Source: Vagococcus hydrophili (GTDB lineage Bacteria > Bacillota > Bacilli > Lactobacillales > Vagococcaceae). Taken from it: 64,000 nucleotides of DNA. The position numbers and the translations under genes are program-made. Shown here piece by piece: positions 26,653 through 34,529 of the stretch. Location: contig NZ_CP049887.1 of the NCBI RefSeq assembly GCF_011304195.1, positions 1,736,001-1,800,000 on the forward strand, in the 5' to 3' direction. The notes under the pieces are model-generated. The model ran no database searches and had not been told where the DNA came from. It saw only the letters and a program-made list of their open reading frames with translations. Each line of letters opens with the position of its first letter. Within the stretch, counting starts at the first letter, position 1.

Positions 26653-27415
26653 ATGAAAATTTTAATTACAGGAGCAAGTGGTAATATAGGTTTAAATATA
26701 ACAGAGTATCTATTAAAAAATCATGAAGTTGTTGCAACTGATATCAATTTAGAGCCATTAACCAAAAAGTTTTTAAATTTTAATAATATAATAATACAAA
26801 AACTAGATATTACTGATCAAGAAAGTTGTCATCATTTAGTGAATGATAATTTTGATTGGGTTATTCATCTAGGTGGCATTCCTCATCCGGATAGTTCTTT
26901 TGAAGAGTTATTAGAGTTAAATATAAGAGGTACTTACAATATTTTAGACTCTTTAGTTGGAAATTAGTATACAAAAGTCGTAGTGGCATCAAGTGCTCAA
27001 GTTAATGAAGGACAGCCAGTTGACGTACAGACCAATGAAGAGATGTTAACGGCTCCCAAAAATTTATATGGTGTCTCTAAGACTTATGTGGAGCAGCTGA
27101 GTCATTATTATGTTCATCAAAAAGGCTTAACTATTTTTGCTTTAAGAATTGGCGCCTATGATGAGATTGAAAGGACTAAAACCAAACTAAACCAAACTAA
27201 ACCGAAGAGATTTAAGTGCTTACCTCGATCCTGCTGATTTTAATCATATGATTGATTGTTTATTGAATTATACAGGTAATAAGAAATACGGGGTGTATAA
27301 TTGTATTTCAGATAATACATATAAGCGTTTAGATATTACAAAGGCAAGAGAAGAATTAAGTTATCAGCCTAAGTTTGATGCGTTTAAATTATTTGGTTAT
27401 GAATTTAAAGATTAA
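26653..27415 (+). pseudogene. Decayed NAD-dependent epimerase/dehydratase gene
   Basis: It begins MKILITGASGNIGLNITEYLL, an extended-SDR Rossmann start with GxxGxxG. An in-frame TAG at 26965-26967 interrupts it. The same frame then continues with SSAQVNEG and the catalytic-type YGVSKTYVEQL (YxxxK). Near 27180-27210 the frame is lost and resumes one frame over as RDLSAYLDPADFNHM, running to TAA at 27413. The shift coincides with a tandem 10-bp repeat (CAAACTAAAC), a likely slippage event. Total length about 250 codons, normal for the family. Confidence 0.8.
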
Positions 27416-27591
27416 CTTTTTACCTTATGTGACTTAGTCGAAACTTTAGTCATCCATTGGTTTTGTGTAGTCATATTGTATAATATCTTGCTTAATGGTT
27501 TTAATTTCAACTCCAAAACTTAAAAAATAAGTTGTTAAGATATTAAGATAGATATGAAGTTGTTTTTAAAGTGATAGGAGTGAGATGGAAA

Positions 27592-28278
27592 ATGCCGTTT
27601 TTAATAAATAAAGGGGTGGAAATTCATTATTTAACCTCTAAAGGAAAAACAAACAAGCAATCACCACTTATTTTTATTCCTGGTATGTTAGGGAGTTGCG
27701 AGCAATATCAACAAGAGTTAGAAGTTTTCTTACCAAGACAATCGTTGTCTGTGAGTTTAAGAGGGTGTGGGCAAAGCGGTAAACCTAAAACAGGCTACTC
27801 ATTTTTAGAGCATTGTTCCGATATAGAGTCAGTGATAAAGGAGAGAAAGTATAAATCAGTTTTTTTATTTGCTTATTCGAGGAGTGTGCCTTTCGCTCTT
27901 AATTTGGCCATTAGAAATCAAAAGTTAGTACGGGGATTAATTTTGTATGATTATCCAGCCAAATTTTCTGAACTAACAGATGAATGGGTAGCCAAAAATG
28001 AAGATAAGCATTTAAAAGCATTACAACAAGAACTAGGTAGTTGCGATTTAAGAGATGACTTAGGAAAAATAAATTGTCCTGTCCTGATTTTGGCTGGCGT
28101 AAAAAGTGATAGCCTTTTGCTAGAGACAGATAAAAAAGATTATATGAATAAATTAGCCAATTGTCAGATTGTAACTTTAAAGAATTCTGGACATGATATT
28201 GATATTAAAGATTATGACACATTAATTTTTGATATGAAGCAATTTATGGAAGAAATTGAAAAAGGAGAGTTTTATTAA
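27592..28278 (+). CDS. Alpha/beta-hydrolase fold protein
   Basis: A 228-residue protein with an oxyanion-strand motif PGMLGSCEQYQQ, SLRGCGQSGKP, a nucleophile elbow FAYSRSVPF (Ser in a GxSxG-like turn where both glycines are replaced), an acid strand LILAGVKSD and the catalytic His in NSGHDID. It is probably a small esterase or lipase. ATG 27592 is used, with AGGAG 11 bases upstream; GTG 27571 would add 7 residues. It stands alone before the glycine reductase operon, and the substrate is unknown. No clear terminator follows in 28279-28376. Confidence 0.72.
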   Translation: MPFLINKGVEIHYLTSKGKTNKQSPLIFIPGMLGSCEQYQQELEVFLPRQSLSVSLRGCGQSGKPKTGYSFLEHCSDIESVIKERKYKSVFLFAYSRSVPFALNLAIRNQKLVRGLILYDYPAKFSELTDEWVAKNEDKHLKALQQELGSCDLRDDLGKINCPVLILAGVKSDSLLLETDKKDYMNKLANCQIVTLKNSGHDIDIKDYDTLIFDMKQFMEEIEKGEFY

Positions 28279-28376
28279 AATTTGAGTTGAAAGTAGTTAT
28301 TTTTTAAGAATATGAAAAGAATTTTTTAATAAAACTTTTTACTTACTAATTATTGTGATAACATGAGCATGTAAAG

Positions 28377-28389
28377 GTAAGCGGTTACA
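28377..28389 (+). promoter_or_regulatory. Candidate CcpA cre site ahead of the grd operon
   Basis: GTAAGCGGTTACA fits the catabolite-responsive element core (GWAANCGNTWNCA) at every position. It lies 25 bp before the small UGA-containing ORF, and no clear -35/-10 pair was found nearby. Glucose repression of the operon is inferred. Confidence 0.5.
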
Positions 28390-28413
28390 AAATAAAATTG
28401 CGAGGTGATTACA

Positions 28414-28530
28414 ATGTGGACACATTTTACATGACAAAGAAAACATAACGAACACGGTTGTTCAATGGAACAATTAAATAAGACAAAACAGTCAGAGAAA
28501 CAAGGTGACTTTTTGTGCATTTCTACGTAA
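28414..28530 (+). CDS. Candidate 38-residue selenoprotein or Sec-sensing leader
   Basis: ATG 28414 follows GAGGTGATTACA, a strong ribosome site. The frame runs six codons (MWTHFT), hits TGA at 28432-28434, and if that is read as selenocysteine continues for 31 more codons to TAA 28528. After Sec7 the peptide reads QRKHNEHGCSMEQLNKTK, has Cys16 and Cys35 and is basic and polar. A hairpin with a GGT-containing loop lies 15 bases after the UGA, the arrangement of a bacterial SECIS. The next gene is grdX, and the operon encodes three certain selenoproteins. I do not recognise a family. It may instead be a short leader that reports Sec-tRNA supply. Confidence 0.55.
28450..28463 (+). promoter_or_regulatory. 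SECIS-like hairpin in the small ORF
   Basis: GAACA pairs with TGTTC around a CGGT loop. GGT is the ninth codon counting UGA as one. In E. coli fdhF it is the eighth, and in grdB here also the eighth. Confidence 0.5.
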
Positions 28531-28584
28531 TGAAAGCATGAAAAGCCGATTTGTTTGTCTGACTATTTTTTTGGAGGTAAAGAG

Positions 28585-28965
28585 ATGATTTTAGTAACCA
28601 ACAACCCAAAGGTAAGTAAGGAGATTAAGGAAATCCCTGTTTGTTTTTTAGAAGTTGAGTATGGGGACGTTTTTAAAGAAGTTAGGCGACTTATTGTAGA
28701 AGACAAGATGATTCTACTAACACATCCTTTAAGCGGTAGTATCAAGCCAAACGAAACCTACTACAAATCAGTGGTTTTAAAACCAAGTTCGTCAGACTCA
28801 ATAGATATAGAGAGTTTGGATTACATTGATCAGGGCATTGAAGTTTATCAGAAGTTTATGAAAAACAAAATGCGACCTAATTGGACACAAAAAGTGTTAG
28901 AAGATTTTGCTTTTGTGGATTATTACTTGATTAAAGATACCCTAACTCGAATTCCTAACCATTAA
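28585..28965 (+). CDS. grdX: GrdX family protein
   Basis: 126 residues, opening MILVTNNPKV and containing LLTHPLSGSIKPNETYY, which matches GrdX, the small protein of unknown function found at the head of clostridial glycine/betaine reductase operons. I chose ATG 28585 because TTGGAGGTAAAG lies directly upstream. It is 54 bp after the candidate small selenoprotein and 100 bp before grdE. No catalytic motif is evident, and its role (regulation or assembly) is not settled in the family. Confidence 0.8.
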   Translation: MILVTNNPKVSKEIKEIPVCFLEVEYGDVFKEVRRLIVEDKMILLTHPLSGSIKPNETYYKSVVLKPSSSDSIDIESLDYIDQGIEVYQKFMKNKMRPNWTQKVLEDFAFVDYYLIKDTLTRIPNH

Positions 28966-29065
28966 TCAGTTAACTCCCACAATTGTGGTGGTCATAAATA
29001 TGCTTGAAAGGAAGTGGCATTTTTTGTAGTTGTTGTAACCAAATAAATACTATAGAGGTGAGAGA

Positions 29066-30352
29066 ATGAAGTTAGAACTAGGAAACATTAAGATTAACCA
29101 AGTTATCAAAAGTAATGAAAATAAAATAGCTGATCATACTCTTTATATTGATGAACAGGCTATCATTGATTTCGTTTTAGAGGATGATCGAATTAGTAAA
29201 TGTACGATTGAAATCGCAAATCCTGGAGATAAAACTAGAATTACACCGGTGAAAGATGTGATTGAACCTAGATGTAAGGTGGACTCAAAAGCAGAAATTT
29301 TTCCAGGTGTGATTGGAAAGATGAGTGGCGTTGGTGAAGGTCGAACTCATGTCTTAAAAGGATGTGCAGTTATGACGGTTGGTAAAATTGTTGGCTTCCA
29401 AGAAGGAATTGTTGATATGACAGGTCCTGGGGCTGAACAGACACCGTTCTCAAAACTAATTAATATTTGTTTAGTGTTAGAACCTACAGAAGGGCTAGAT
29501 CCTCACGTTTATGAAGAAGCAGCTAGATTTGCTGGTCTTAAAGTGGGAAGTTTCTTAGGTAAATTAGGTGAATCGATTGAACCTGATGAAATCACTACAT
29601 ATGAAACAAAACCATTATTAAAACAAATTGAAGAGTTCCCAGATTTACCAAAAGTAGGCTATGTTTACATGTTACAAACACAAGGTTTATTACATGATAC
29701 CTATGTTTACGGAGCTGATGCAAAACACATTATTCCAACAATTCTTTATCCAACAGAAGTCATGGATGGAGCGATTTTAAGCGGAAACTGTGTGTCTGCC
29801 TGTGATAAAAACACAACCTATCATCATTTAAATAACCCAGTGATTCATGACTTATATAACCGTCATGGTAAAGATATTAACTTTATGGGCGTTATTATTA
29901 CCAACGAAACCGTTTATTTAGCAGACAAAGTAAGATCTAGTGATTTTTCAGCTAAATTAGCCGAATATCTAGGCTTAGATGGGGTCATTATTACTCAAGA
30001 AGGTTTCGGAAATCCAGATACCGACTTAATTATGAACTGTAAGAAGATTGAAGAAAAACAAATTAAAACAGTGATTGTAACCGATGAATATGCTGGTCGT
30101 GATGGCGCAAGTCAATCATTGGCGGATGCTGATCCATTGGCGGACGCAGTAGTTACAGGTGGAAATGCCAATGAAGTTATTGTCTTACCTCCAATGGAAA
30201 AATTAATCGGTCAATTAGATTATGTGGATGTGATTGCGGGTGGGTTTGATGGTAGCTTACGTGAAGACGGAAGTATCGAAGTAGAGCTACAAGCCATCAC
30301 AGGAGCAACGAATGAAATCGGATTTAACTTAACCTCAGCTAAAGGTTATTAA
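29066..30352 (+). CDS. grdE: Glycine reductase component B, subunits alpha/beta proprotein GrdE
   Basis: A 428-residue proprotein of the substrate-specific component PB of glycine reductase. The self-cleavage site is present: Asn241-Cys242 in LSGNCVSACDKNT. In the family the Cys becomes an N-terminal pyruvoyl group that binds glycine as a Schiff base. With GrdB it presents glycine to selenoprotein A for reduction to acetyl phosphate and ammonia. AGAGGTGAGAGA precedes the ATG, and grdA1 follows 26 bp later. Confidence 0.93.
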   Translation: MKLELGNIKINQVIKSNENKIADHTLYIDEQAIIDFVLEDDRISKCTIEIANPGDKTRITPVKDVIEPRCKVDSKAEIFPGVIGKMSGVGEGRTHVLKGCAVMTVGKIVGFQEGIVDMTGPGAEQTPFSKLINICLVLEPTEGLDPHVYEEAARFAGLKVGSFLGKLGESIEPDEITTYETKPLLKQIEEFPDLPKVGYVYMLQTQGLLHDTYVYGADAKHIIPTILYPTEVMDGAILSGNCVSACDKNTTYHHLNNPVIHDLYNRHGKDINFMGVIITNETVYLADKVRSSDFSAKLAEYLGLDGVIITQEGFGNPDTDLIMNCKKIEEKQIKTVIVTDEYAGRDGASQSLADADPLADAVVTGGNANEVIVLPPMEKLIGQLDYVDVIAGGFDGSLREDGSIEVELQAITGATNEIGFNLTSAKGY

Positions 30353-30378
30353 AAAAAAGAAAATAAGGAGGCAATCTT

Positions 30379-30846
30379 ATGTCTTTAGATAATAAAAAGA
30401 TTGTTGTCATTGGTGACCGAGACGGTATACCAGGCTTAGCAATCGAAACGTGTTTAGAAGGCACATCAACTGAAGTAATCTTTTCTTCAACTGAGTGTTT
30501 TGTCTGAACGGCAGCAGGTGCAATGGACTTAGAAAATCAACGTCGTGTCAAAGAAGCGGCTGAAAAATACGGAGCAGAAAATGTCGCCGTATTAATCGGT
30601 GCAGCAGAAGGTGAAGCAGCAGGACTTGCTGCAGAAACTGTGACAAACGGAGATCCAACATATGCCGGTCCATTAACCAATGAACAGCTAGGTTTAGCTG
30701 TCTACCATGTAGTCGAACCAGAATTCAAAGCATTCGTCGATGAAGCAGTTTACGAAGACCAAATCGGAATGATGGAAATGGTCTTAGACGTAGACGATAT
30801 CATTGAAGAGGTGTCGAGCATTAGGAAAGAATATTCGAAGTACTAA
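30379..30846 (+). CDS. grdA: Glycine reductase selenoprotein A, copy 1 (UGA = Sec43)
   Basis: 155 residues when TGA at 30505-30507 is read as selenocysteine. The redox motif is [13 protein letters not shown] (Cys40, Sec43), the hallmark of GrdA. The carboxymethyl group from glycine is carried as a selenoether on this residue before transfer to component C. Without readthrough only a 107-residue C-terminal piece (from 30523) would be called. AAGGAGGCAATCTT precedes ATG 30379. It is almost identical to copy 2 at 33701; I count two silent differences (codon 34 ATC/ATA and one GGT/GGA). Confidence 0.95.
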
Positions 30847-31012
30847 TTAAAGTAGTAAAAAAAGCGTTTAGCTCCAAGCAACTGGAGCGAATTATAAACA
30901 ATCCACGATTTTCGGATTGATTATAATTTGTGAAGTTGTCGTAGGAGTTGCCTTTTGAACTCGGATTAAAAAAGTAGTGAAAAAATCGTTTTGCTCTGAG
31001 TAACTGGAGAAA
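30847..31012 (+). repeat. Structured intergenic repeat after grdA1: one full and one partial unit
   Basis: A full unit (about 30847-30967) folds as an outer stem CTCC..GCAACT with AGTTGT..GGAG and an inner stem AATTATAA-A-CAATCC with GGATTG-A-TTATAATT, closed by a short loop. A second unit starts at about 30968 but stops after the outer 5' arm (CTCTGAGTAACTGGAG). Compared with the copies after grdA2, the arms differ by compensating changes. The rest of the gap to grdB is the ribosome-site region. Confidence 0.75.
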
Positions 31013-31047
31013 AACTAGCAGTAGTAAGTTCTTAAAGGAGGAAAAAA

Positions 31048-32349
31048 ATGGCTAAATATAGAGTAGTTCATTATATCAATCAATTCTATGCTGGAATTGG
31101 TGGAGAAGAAAAAGCAGATATTAAACCAAGCACAAAAGCTGAAATCGTTGGACCTGGAATTGCTTTTAAAGGTGCTTTAGGTGAAGACGTAGAAATCGTA
31201 GGAACAGTTATTTGTGGGGATAGTTATTTTAATGAAAATTTAGACTCAGCTTTAAAAGAAGTCATGGAAATGATCGCTTCATACAAACCGGATTTAGTAA
31301 TTGCTGGACCTGGATTTAATGCGGGGCGTTACGGAATGGCTTGCGGGGCAGTTACTAAAGCAGTTATGGAAGAAATGAACATTCCAGCTGTAACAGGTCT
31401 TTATGAGGAAAATCCTGGAACTGATATGTACAAAAAAGATGCGTACATCGTTCAAGTAGGAAACAGTGCAGCAACTATGCGTAAAGCTGTTCCTGTTATT
31501 GCTAAATTAGCTCTTAAATTATTAAACAAAGAGATCGTTACTCCAGAAGTAGACGGCTACTTTGTTCGTGGACGTAAAAATTATGAAATGGCTGATCGTG
31601 GTTCAAAACGTGCTGTTAATATGCTCGTTAGTAAATTAAAAGGCGAAGATTTTGTGACAGAATACCCAATGCCAGAATTTGACAATGTGGAACCGGGGCA
31701 ACCAGTGAAAGACATGAAACATGCCAAGATTGCTTTAGTAACATCTGGTGGTATTGTGCCTAAAGGAAATCCAGACCATATTGAATCAAGTAGTGCATCT
31801 AAATTTGGTAAATATGATATTTCAGGAGTCACGGACTTAACAGAAGCAACTTACGAAACAGCTCATGGTGGTTATGACCCAGTTTATGCCAATCAAAATG
31901 CGGATCGTGTCTTACCAGTGGACGTTTTACGTGAATTAGAAGAAACGGGAGAAATTGGCGAAATTTATCCTTATTTCTATACAACAGTTGGTAATGGAAC
32001 ATCTGTTGCGAATGCTAAAAAATACGCAGCTGAAATTGCCAAAGATTTGGTGAGAGATGGTGTAGATGCCGTTATATTAACATCCACCTGAGGTACCTGT
32101 ACTCGTTGCGGTGCAACGATGGTTAAAGAGATTGAAAAAACTGGTATTCCAGTGGTTCATATTTGTACAGTCGTGCCAATTTCACTAACAGTTGGGGCAA
32201 ATAGAATTGTTCCAGCAATTGCGATTCCTCACCCACTTGGTAACCCAAGCTTGGATGAAAAAGAAGAGAAAAAACTTCGTATGAAATTGGTTAAAAAAGC
32301 GCTAAGTGCGTTAGAAACACCAGTTGAAGATCAAACTGTTTTTGAATAA
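31048..32349 (+). CDS. grdB: Glycine reductase selenoprotein B, subunit gamma GrdB (UGA = Sec348)
   Basis: 433 residues when TGA at 32089-32091 is read as selenocysteine. The motif is STUGTCTRCGATM (Sec348 followed by CxxC-type cysteines). It is the gamma subunit of component PB, whose selenocysteine attacks the Schiff-base-bound glycine from GrdE. Conventional calling splits it at 32091 into a 347-residue protein and a false gene at 32119. A perfect 6-bp hairpin with a GGT loop follows the UGA. AAAGGAGGAAAAAA precedes the ATG. Confidence 0.95.
32104..32118 (+). promoter_or_regulatory. SECIS hairpin of grdB
   Basis: CGTTGC pairs perfectly with GCAACG around a GGT loop, beginning 12 bases after the UGA. 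GGT is the eighth codon counted from UGA, as in E. coli fdhF, where the loop GGU binds SelB. Confidence 0.7.
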
Positions 32350-32380
32350 AAACAGTTTGTAAGTTGAAGGAGTGACTATT

Positions 32381-33343
32381 TTGGAAGAAATTTATGACGT
32401 AGTAATTATTGGTGGCGGGCCTTCTGGTTTAACAGCAGCGCTTTACAATGCGCGTGCCAGATTAAAAGTTCTGGTTTTAGAAAAAACCAAACTAGGTGGC
32501 CAAATTGCCTTAACTCATGAAATTGCTAACTTTCCAGGTTCTGTGGTGGGCCCTGATGAAAAAGAGCCTTCTGGTCCACAGTTGATTAAGAGAATGGCAG
32601 ATCAAGCGACAACATATGGTGCTGAAATCTTAGTTGGAAAAGAAGTGACTTCCCTTGATTTAGAAGGGAAAGTGAAACGTGTTGTTTGTGCGGATGGAAC
32701 AGCTTATGACACAAGAACGGTCATTTGTTCAAACGGAGCTACACCGAGACCAATTGGTTGTTCTGGTGAGAAAGAGCTTCAAGGTAAAGGCGTGTCATAT
32801 TGTGCAACTTGTGATGGTGCTTTCTTTGAAGATTTAGAAGTTTATGTTGTAGGTGGTGGGAATTCGGCAGTAGAAGAAGCCGAATTCATCACAAGTTTTG
32901 CTAGAAAAGTAACGATTCTGCAAAATTTAAGCCATTTAACAGCGGATGAAATTGCGATTGAACAAGCGAAGAAAAATCCTAAAATCGAGTATAAATTTAA
33001 CACGGTAATCGAAGAAATTCGAGGTGATGGTTTAGTGGAAGCGATGGTGATTAAGAACAATGAAACAGGTGAATTAACCACTATTGAAGCAGATGAAGAT
33101 GATGGCACTTTTGGTATCTTTGTTTTTATCGGCTATATTCCTAAAACAGATCTTTATAAAGGGATTCTTGAATTAGATCCGTGGGGTTATATTAAAACCA
33201 AAGAAGATATGGCAACTTCCTTACCTGGTGTGTTTGCAGCAGGTGACATTAGACCTAAAACTTTGCGTCAAGTAATTACAGCAGCAGGAGATGGAGCGAT
33301 TGCTGCTCACTCTGCTCAAAAATACGTTGAGGCAATGAATTAA
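32381..33343 (+). CDS. trxB: Thioredoxin reductase
   Basis: A 320-residue flavoprotein with the N-terminal FAD motif GGGPSGLTAALYNARA, the redox pair Cys141-Cys144 in CATCDGAFF, a second Rossmann motif GGGNSAVEEA and the closing GVFAAGDIR. It reduces the thioredoxin that re-reduces GrdA after each turnover. I chose TTG 32381, 8 bases after AAGGAG, over the GTG at 32372 that overlaps this site. It lies between grdB and trxA as part of the operon. Confidence 0.9.
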   Translation: MEEIYDVVIIGGGPSGLTAALYNARARLKVLVLEKTKLGGQIALTHEIANFPGSVVGPDEKEPSGPQLIKRMADQATTYGAEILVGKEVTSLDLEGKVKRVVCADGTAYDTRTVICSNGATPRPIGCSGEKELQGKGVSYCATCDGAFFEDLEVYVVGGGNSAVEEAEFITSFARKVTILQNLSHLTADEIAIEQAKKNPKIEYKFNTVIEEIRGDGLVEAMVIKNNETGELTTIEADEDDGTFGIFVFIGYIPKTDLYKGILELDPWGYIKTKEDMATSLPGVFAAGDIRPKTLRQVITAAGDGAIAAHSAQKYVEAMN

Positions 33344-33361
33344 GGAAAAGGAGACGAGTAA

Positions 33362-33685
33362 ATGATTGAATTAACGGTAGATAATTTTGAAGAAGAAGTA
33401 CTAAAAAAAGATAAACCAGTTCTTGTGGATTGGTGGGGTGAAACCTGTGAAAACTGTTTGGCTATTATGCCAGCAGTGGAAGAATTAGCTGCAACTTACG
33501 CTGATAATTTGTATTTCACTAAATTTAATACGTCTCAAAAGAAAGTTCGTCGTTTTTGTATTCAACATAAAATAATGGGATTACCTGTTATTTCCATTTA
33601 TCAAAATGGTGAAAAAATTGCTGAAGTCGCAAAAGATGACTGTACGAAAGAAAATATCGAAGCGATGATTAAGAAATATATTTAA
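33362..33685 (+). CDS. trxA: Thioredoxin of the glycine reductase operon
   Basis: A 107-residue thioredoxin with active site WWGETCENCLAIMP (Cys29, Cys32). It departs from the standard WCGPC, as grd-linked thioredoxins of clostridia also do, presumably to suit GrdA. The cis-proline motif (GLPVISIY) is present. AAAAGGAGACGAGTA precedes the ATG, and it starts 18 bp after trxB. Confidence 0.92.
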   Translation: MIELTVDNFEEEVLKKDKPVLVDWWGETCENCLAIMPAVEELAATYADNLYFTKFNTSQKKVRRFCIQHKIMGLPVISIYQNGEKIAEVAKDDCTKENIEAMIKKYI

Positions 33686-33700
33686 AAGGGAGGAAGACAG

Positions 33701-34168
33701 ATGTCTTTAGATAATAAAAAGATTGTTGTCATTGGTGACCGAGACGGTATACCAGGCTTAGCAATCGAAACGTGTTTAGAAGGCACATCAACTGAAGTAA
33801 TATTTTCTTCAACTGAGTGTTTTGTCTGAACGGCAGCAGGTGCAATGGACTTAGAAAATCAACGTCGTGTCAAAGAAGCGGCTGAAAAATACGGAGCAGA
33901 AAATGTCGCCGTATTAATCGGAGCAGCAGAAGGTGAAGCAGCAGGACTTGCTGCAGAAACTGTGACAAACGGAGATCCAACATATGCCGGTCCATTAACC
34001 AATGAACAGCTAGGTTTAGCTGTCTACCATGTAGTCGAACCAGAATTCAAAGCATTCGTCGATGAAGCAGTTTACGAAGACCAAATCGGAATGATGGAAA
34101 TGGTCTTAGACGTAGACGATATCATTGAAGAGGTGTCGAGCATTAGGAAAGAATATTCGAAGTACTAA
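33701..34168 (+). CDS. grdA: Glycine reductase selenoprotein A, copy 2 (UGA = Sec43)
   Basis: The same 155-residue protein as copy 1, with TGA at 33827-33829 as Sec43 in [13 protein letters not shown]. Similarity to copy 1 begins at the start codon: the ribosome sites differ (here GGGAGGAAGACAG). It continues past the stop into the first bases of the downstream repeat. Near identity with only silent differences suggests a recent duplication or ongoing gene conversion. A second copy may raise the amount of GrdA, which is needed in excess over the other components. Confidence 0.95.
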
Positions 34169-34454
34169 TTAAAGTAGTGAAAAAATCGTTTTGCTCTGAG
34201 TAACTGGAGGAATTCATAAACAATCCATGGTTTTCGGATTGATTATGAATTGTGAAGTTACCGAAGGAGCAGATTTTTGAACTCGGATTAAATAGCGTGA
34301 TGAAAAAAGCGGTTAGCTCCGAGTAACTGGAGGTAATCACAAACAATCCATGGGCTTCGGATTGATTGTGATTAGTGAAGTTACCGAAGGAGTTGCTTTT
34401 TGAATCCGGACTAACAAGAGTGATGAAAAAGTGTTTAGCTCCAAGCAATTGCAG
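34169..34454 (+). repeat. Structured intergenic repeat after grdA2: two full units and a partial
   Basis: Units start at about 34169, 34289 and 34411; the last is cut after about 44 bases. In the full units the inner stems are AATTCATAA/TTATGAATT and TAATCACAA/TTGTGATTA, each followed by a conserved A-A mismatch and CAATCC/GGATTG. The outer stem is GTAACT/AGTTAC plus CTC(C/T)/GGAG. The pairing is kept while the sequence changes. ACTCGGA at one unit's end can also pair with TCCGAGT at the next unit's start. Confidence 0.8.
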
Positions 34455-34477
34455 TAAATGCCAGATAACAAAAACCA

Positions 34478-34506
34478 GACGAGACTGGCTTTAAGTCAGC
34501 CTCGTT
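34478..34506 (+). repeat. Hairpin upstream of grdC
   Basis: ACGAG-CTG pairs with CAG-CTCGT around a 9-base loop, with one mismatch. No long T-run follows, so it may be a processing or stabilising hairpin rather than a terminator. Confidence 0.5.
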
Positions 34507-34529
34507 CTTTCAAGGAAGGAGATTAAAGA

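Noticed and set aside
30523-30846. Separate 107-residue genes at 30523 and 33845
   Set aside because: They are the parts of grdA after the selenocysteine codon; the full genes begin at 30379 and 33701.
32119-32349. Separate 76-residue gene after grdB
   Set aside because: It is the C-terminus of grdB after Sec348, in frame, with a SECIS hairpin between.
34200-34290. Possible glycine riboswitch in the grd operon, because ACCGAAGGAGC resembles its conserved core
   Set aside because: The upstream GGAGAG-type element is not in the right place, and the conserved closing segment (CUCAGGxAAAAGGAC) is absent. In these repeats the ACCGAAGGAG is the 3' arm of a hairpin whose partner varies with it.
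30847-34454. CRISPR-like or integron attC-like array
   Set aside because: Units are few, about 120 bp, without regular spacers, and no cas or integrase gene is near. The similarity to attC is only in being imperfect hairpins.
34478-34506. Terminator splitting the grd operon before grdC
   Set aside because: The stem has a mismatch and no proper T-run follows; grdC has its own ribosome site immediately after, so operon continuity is likelier.
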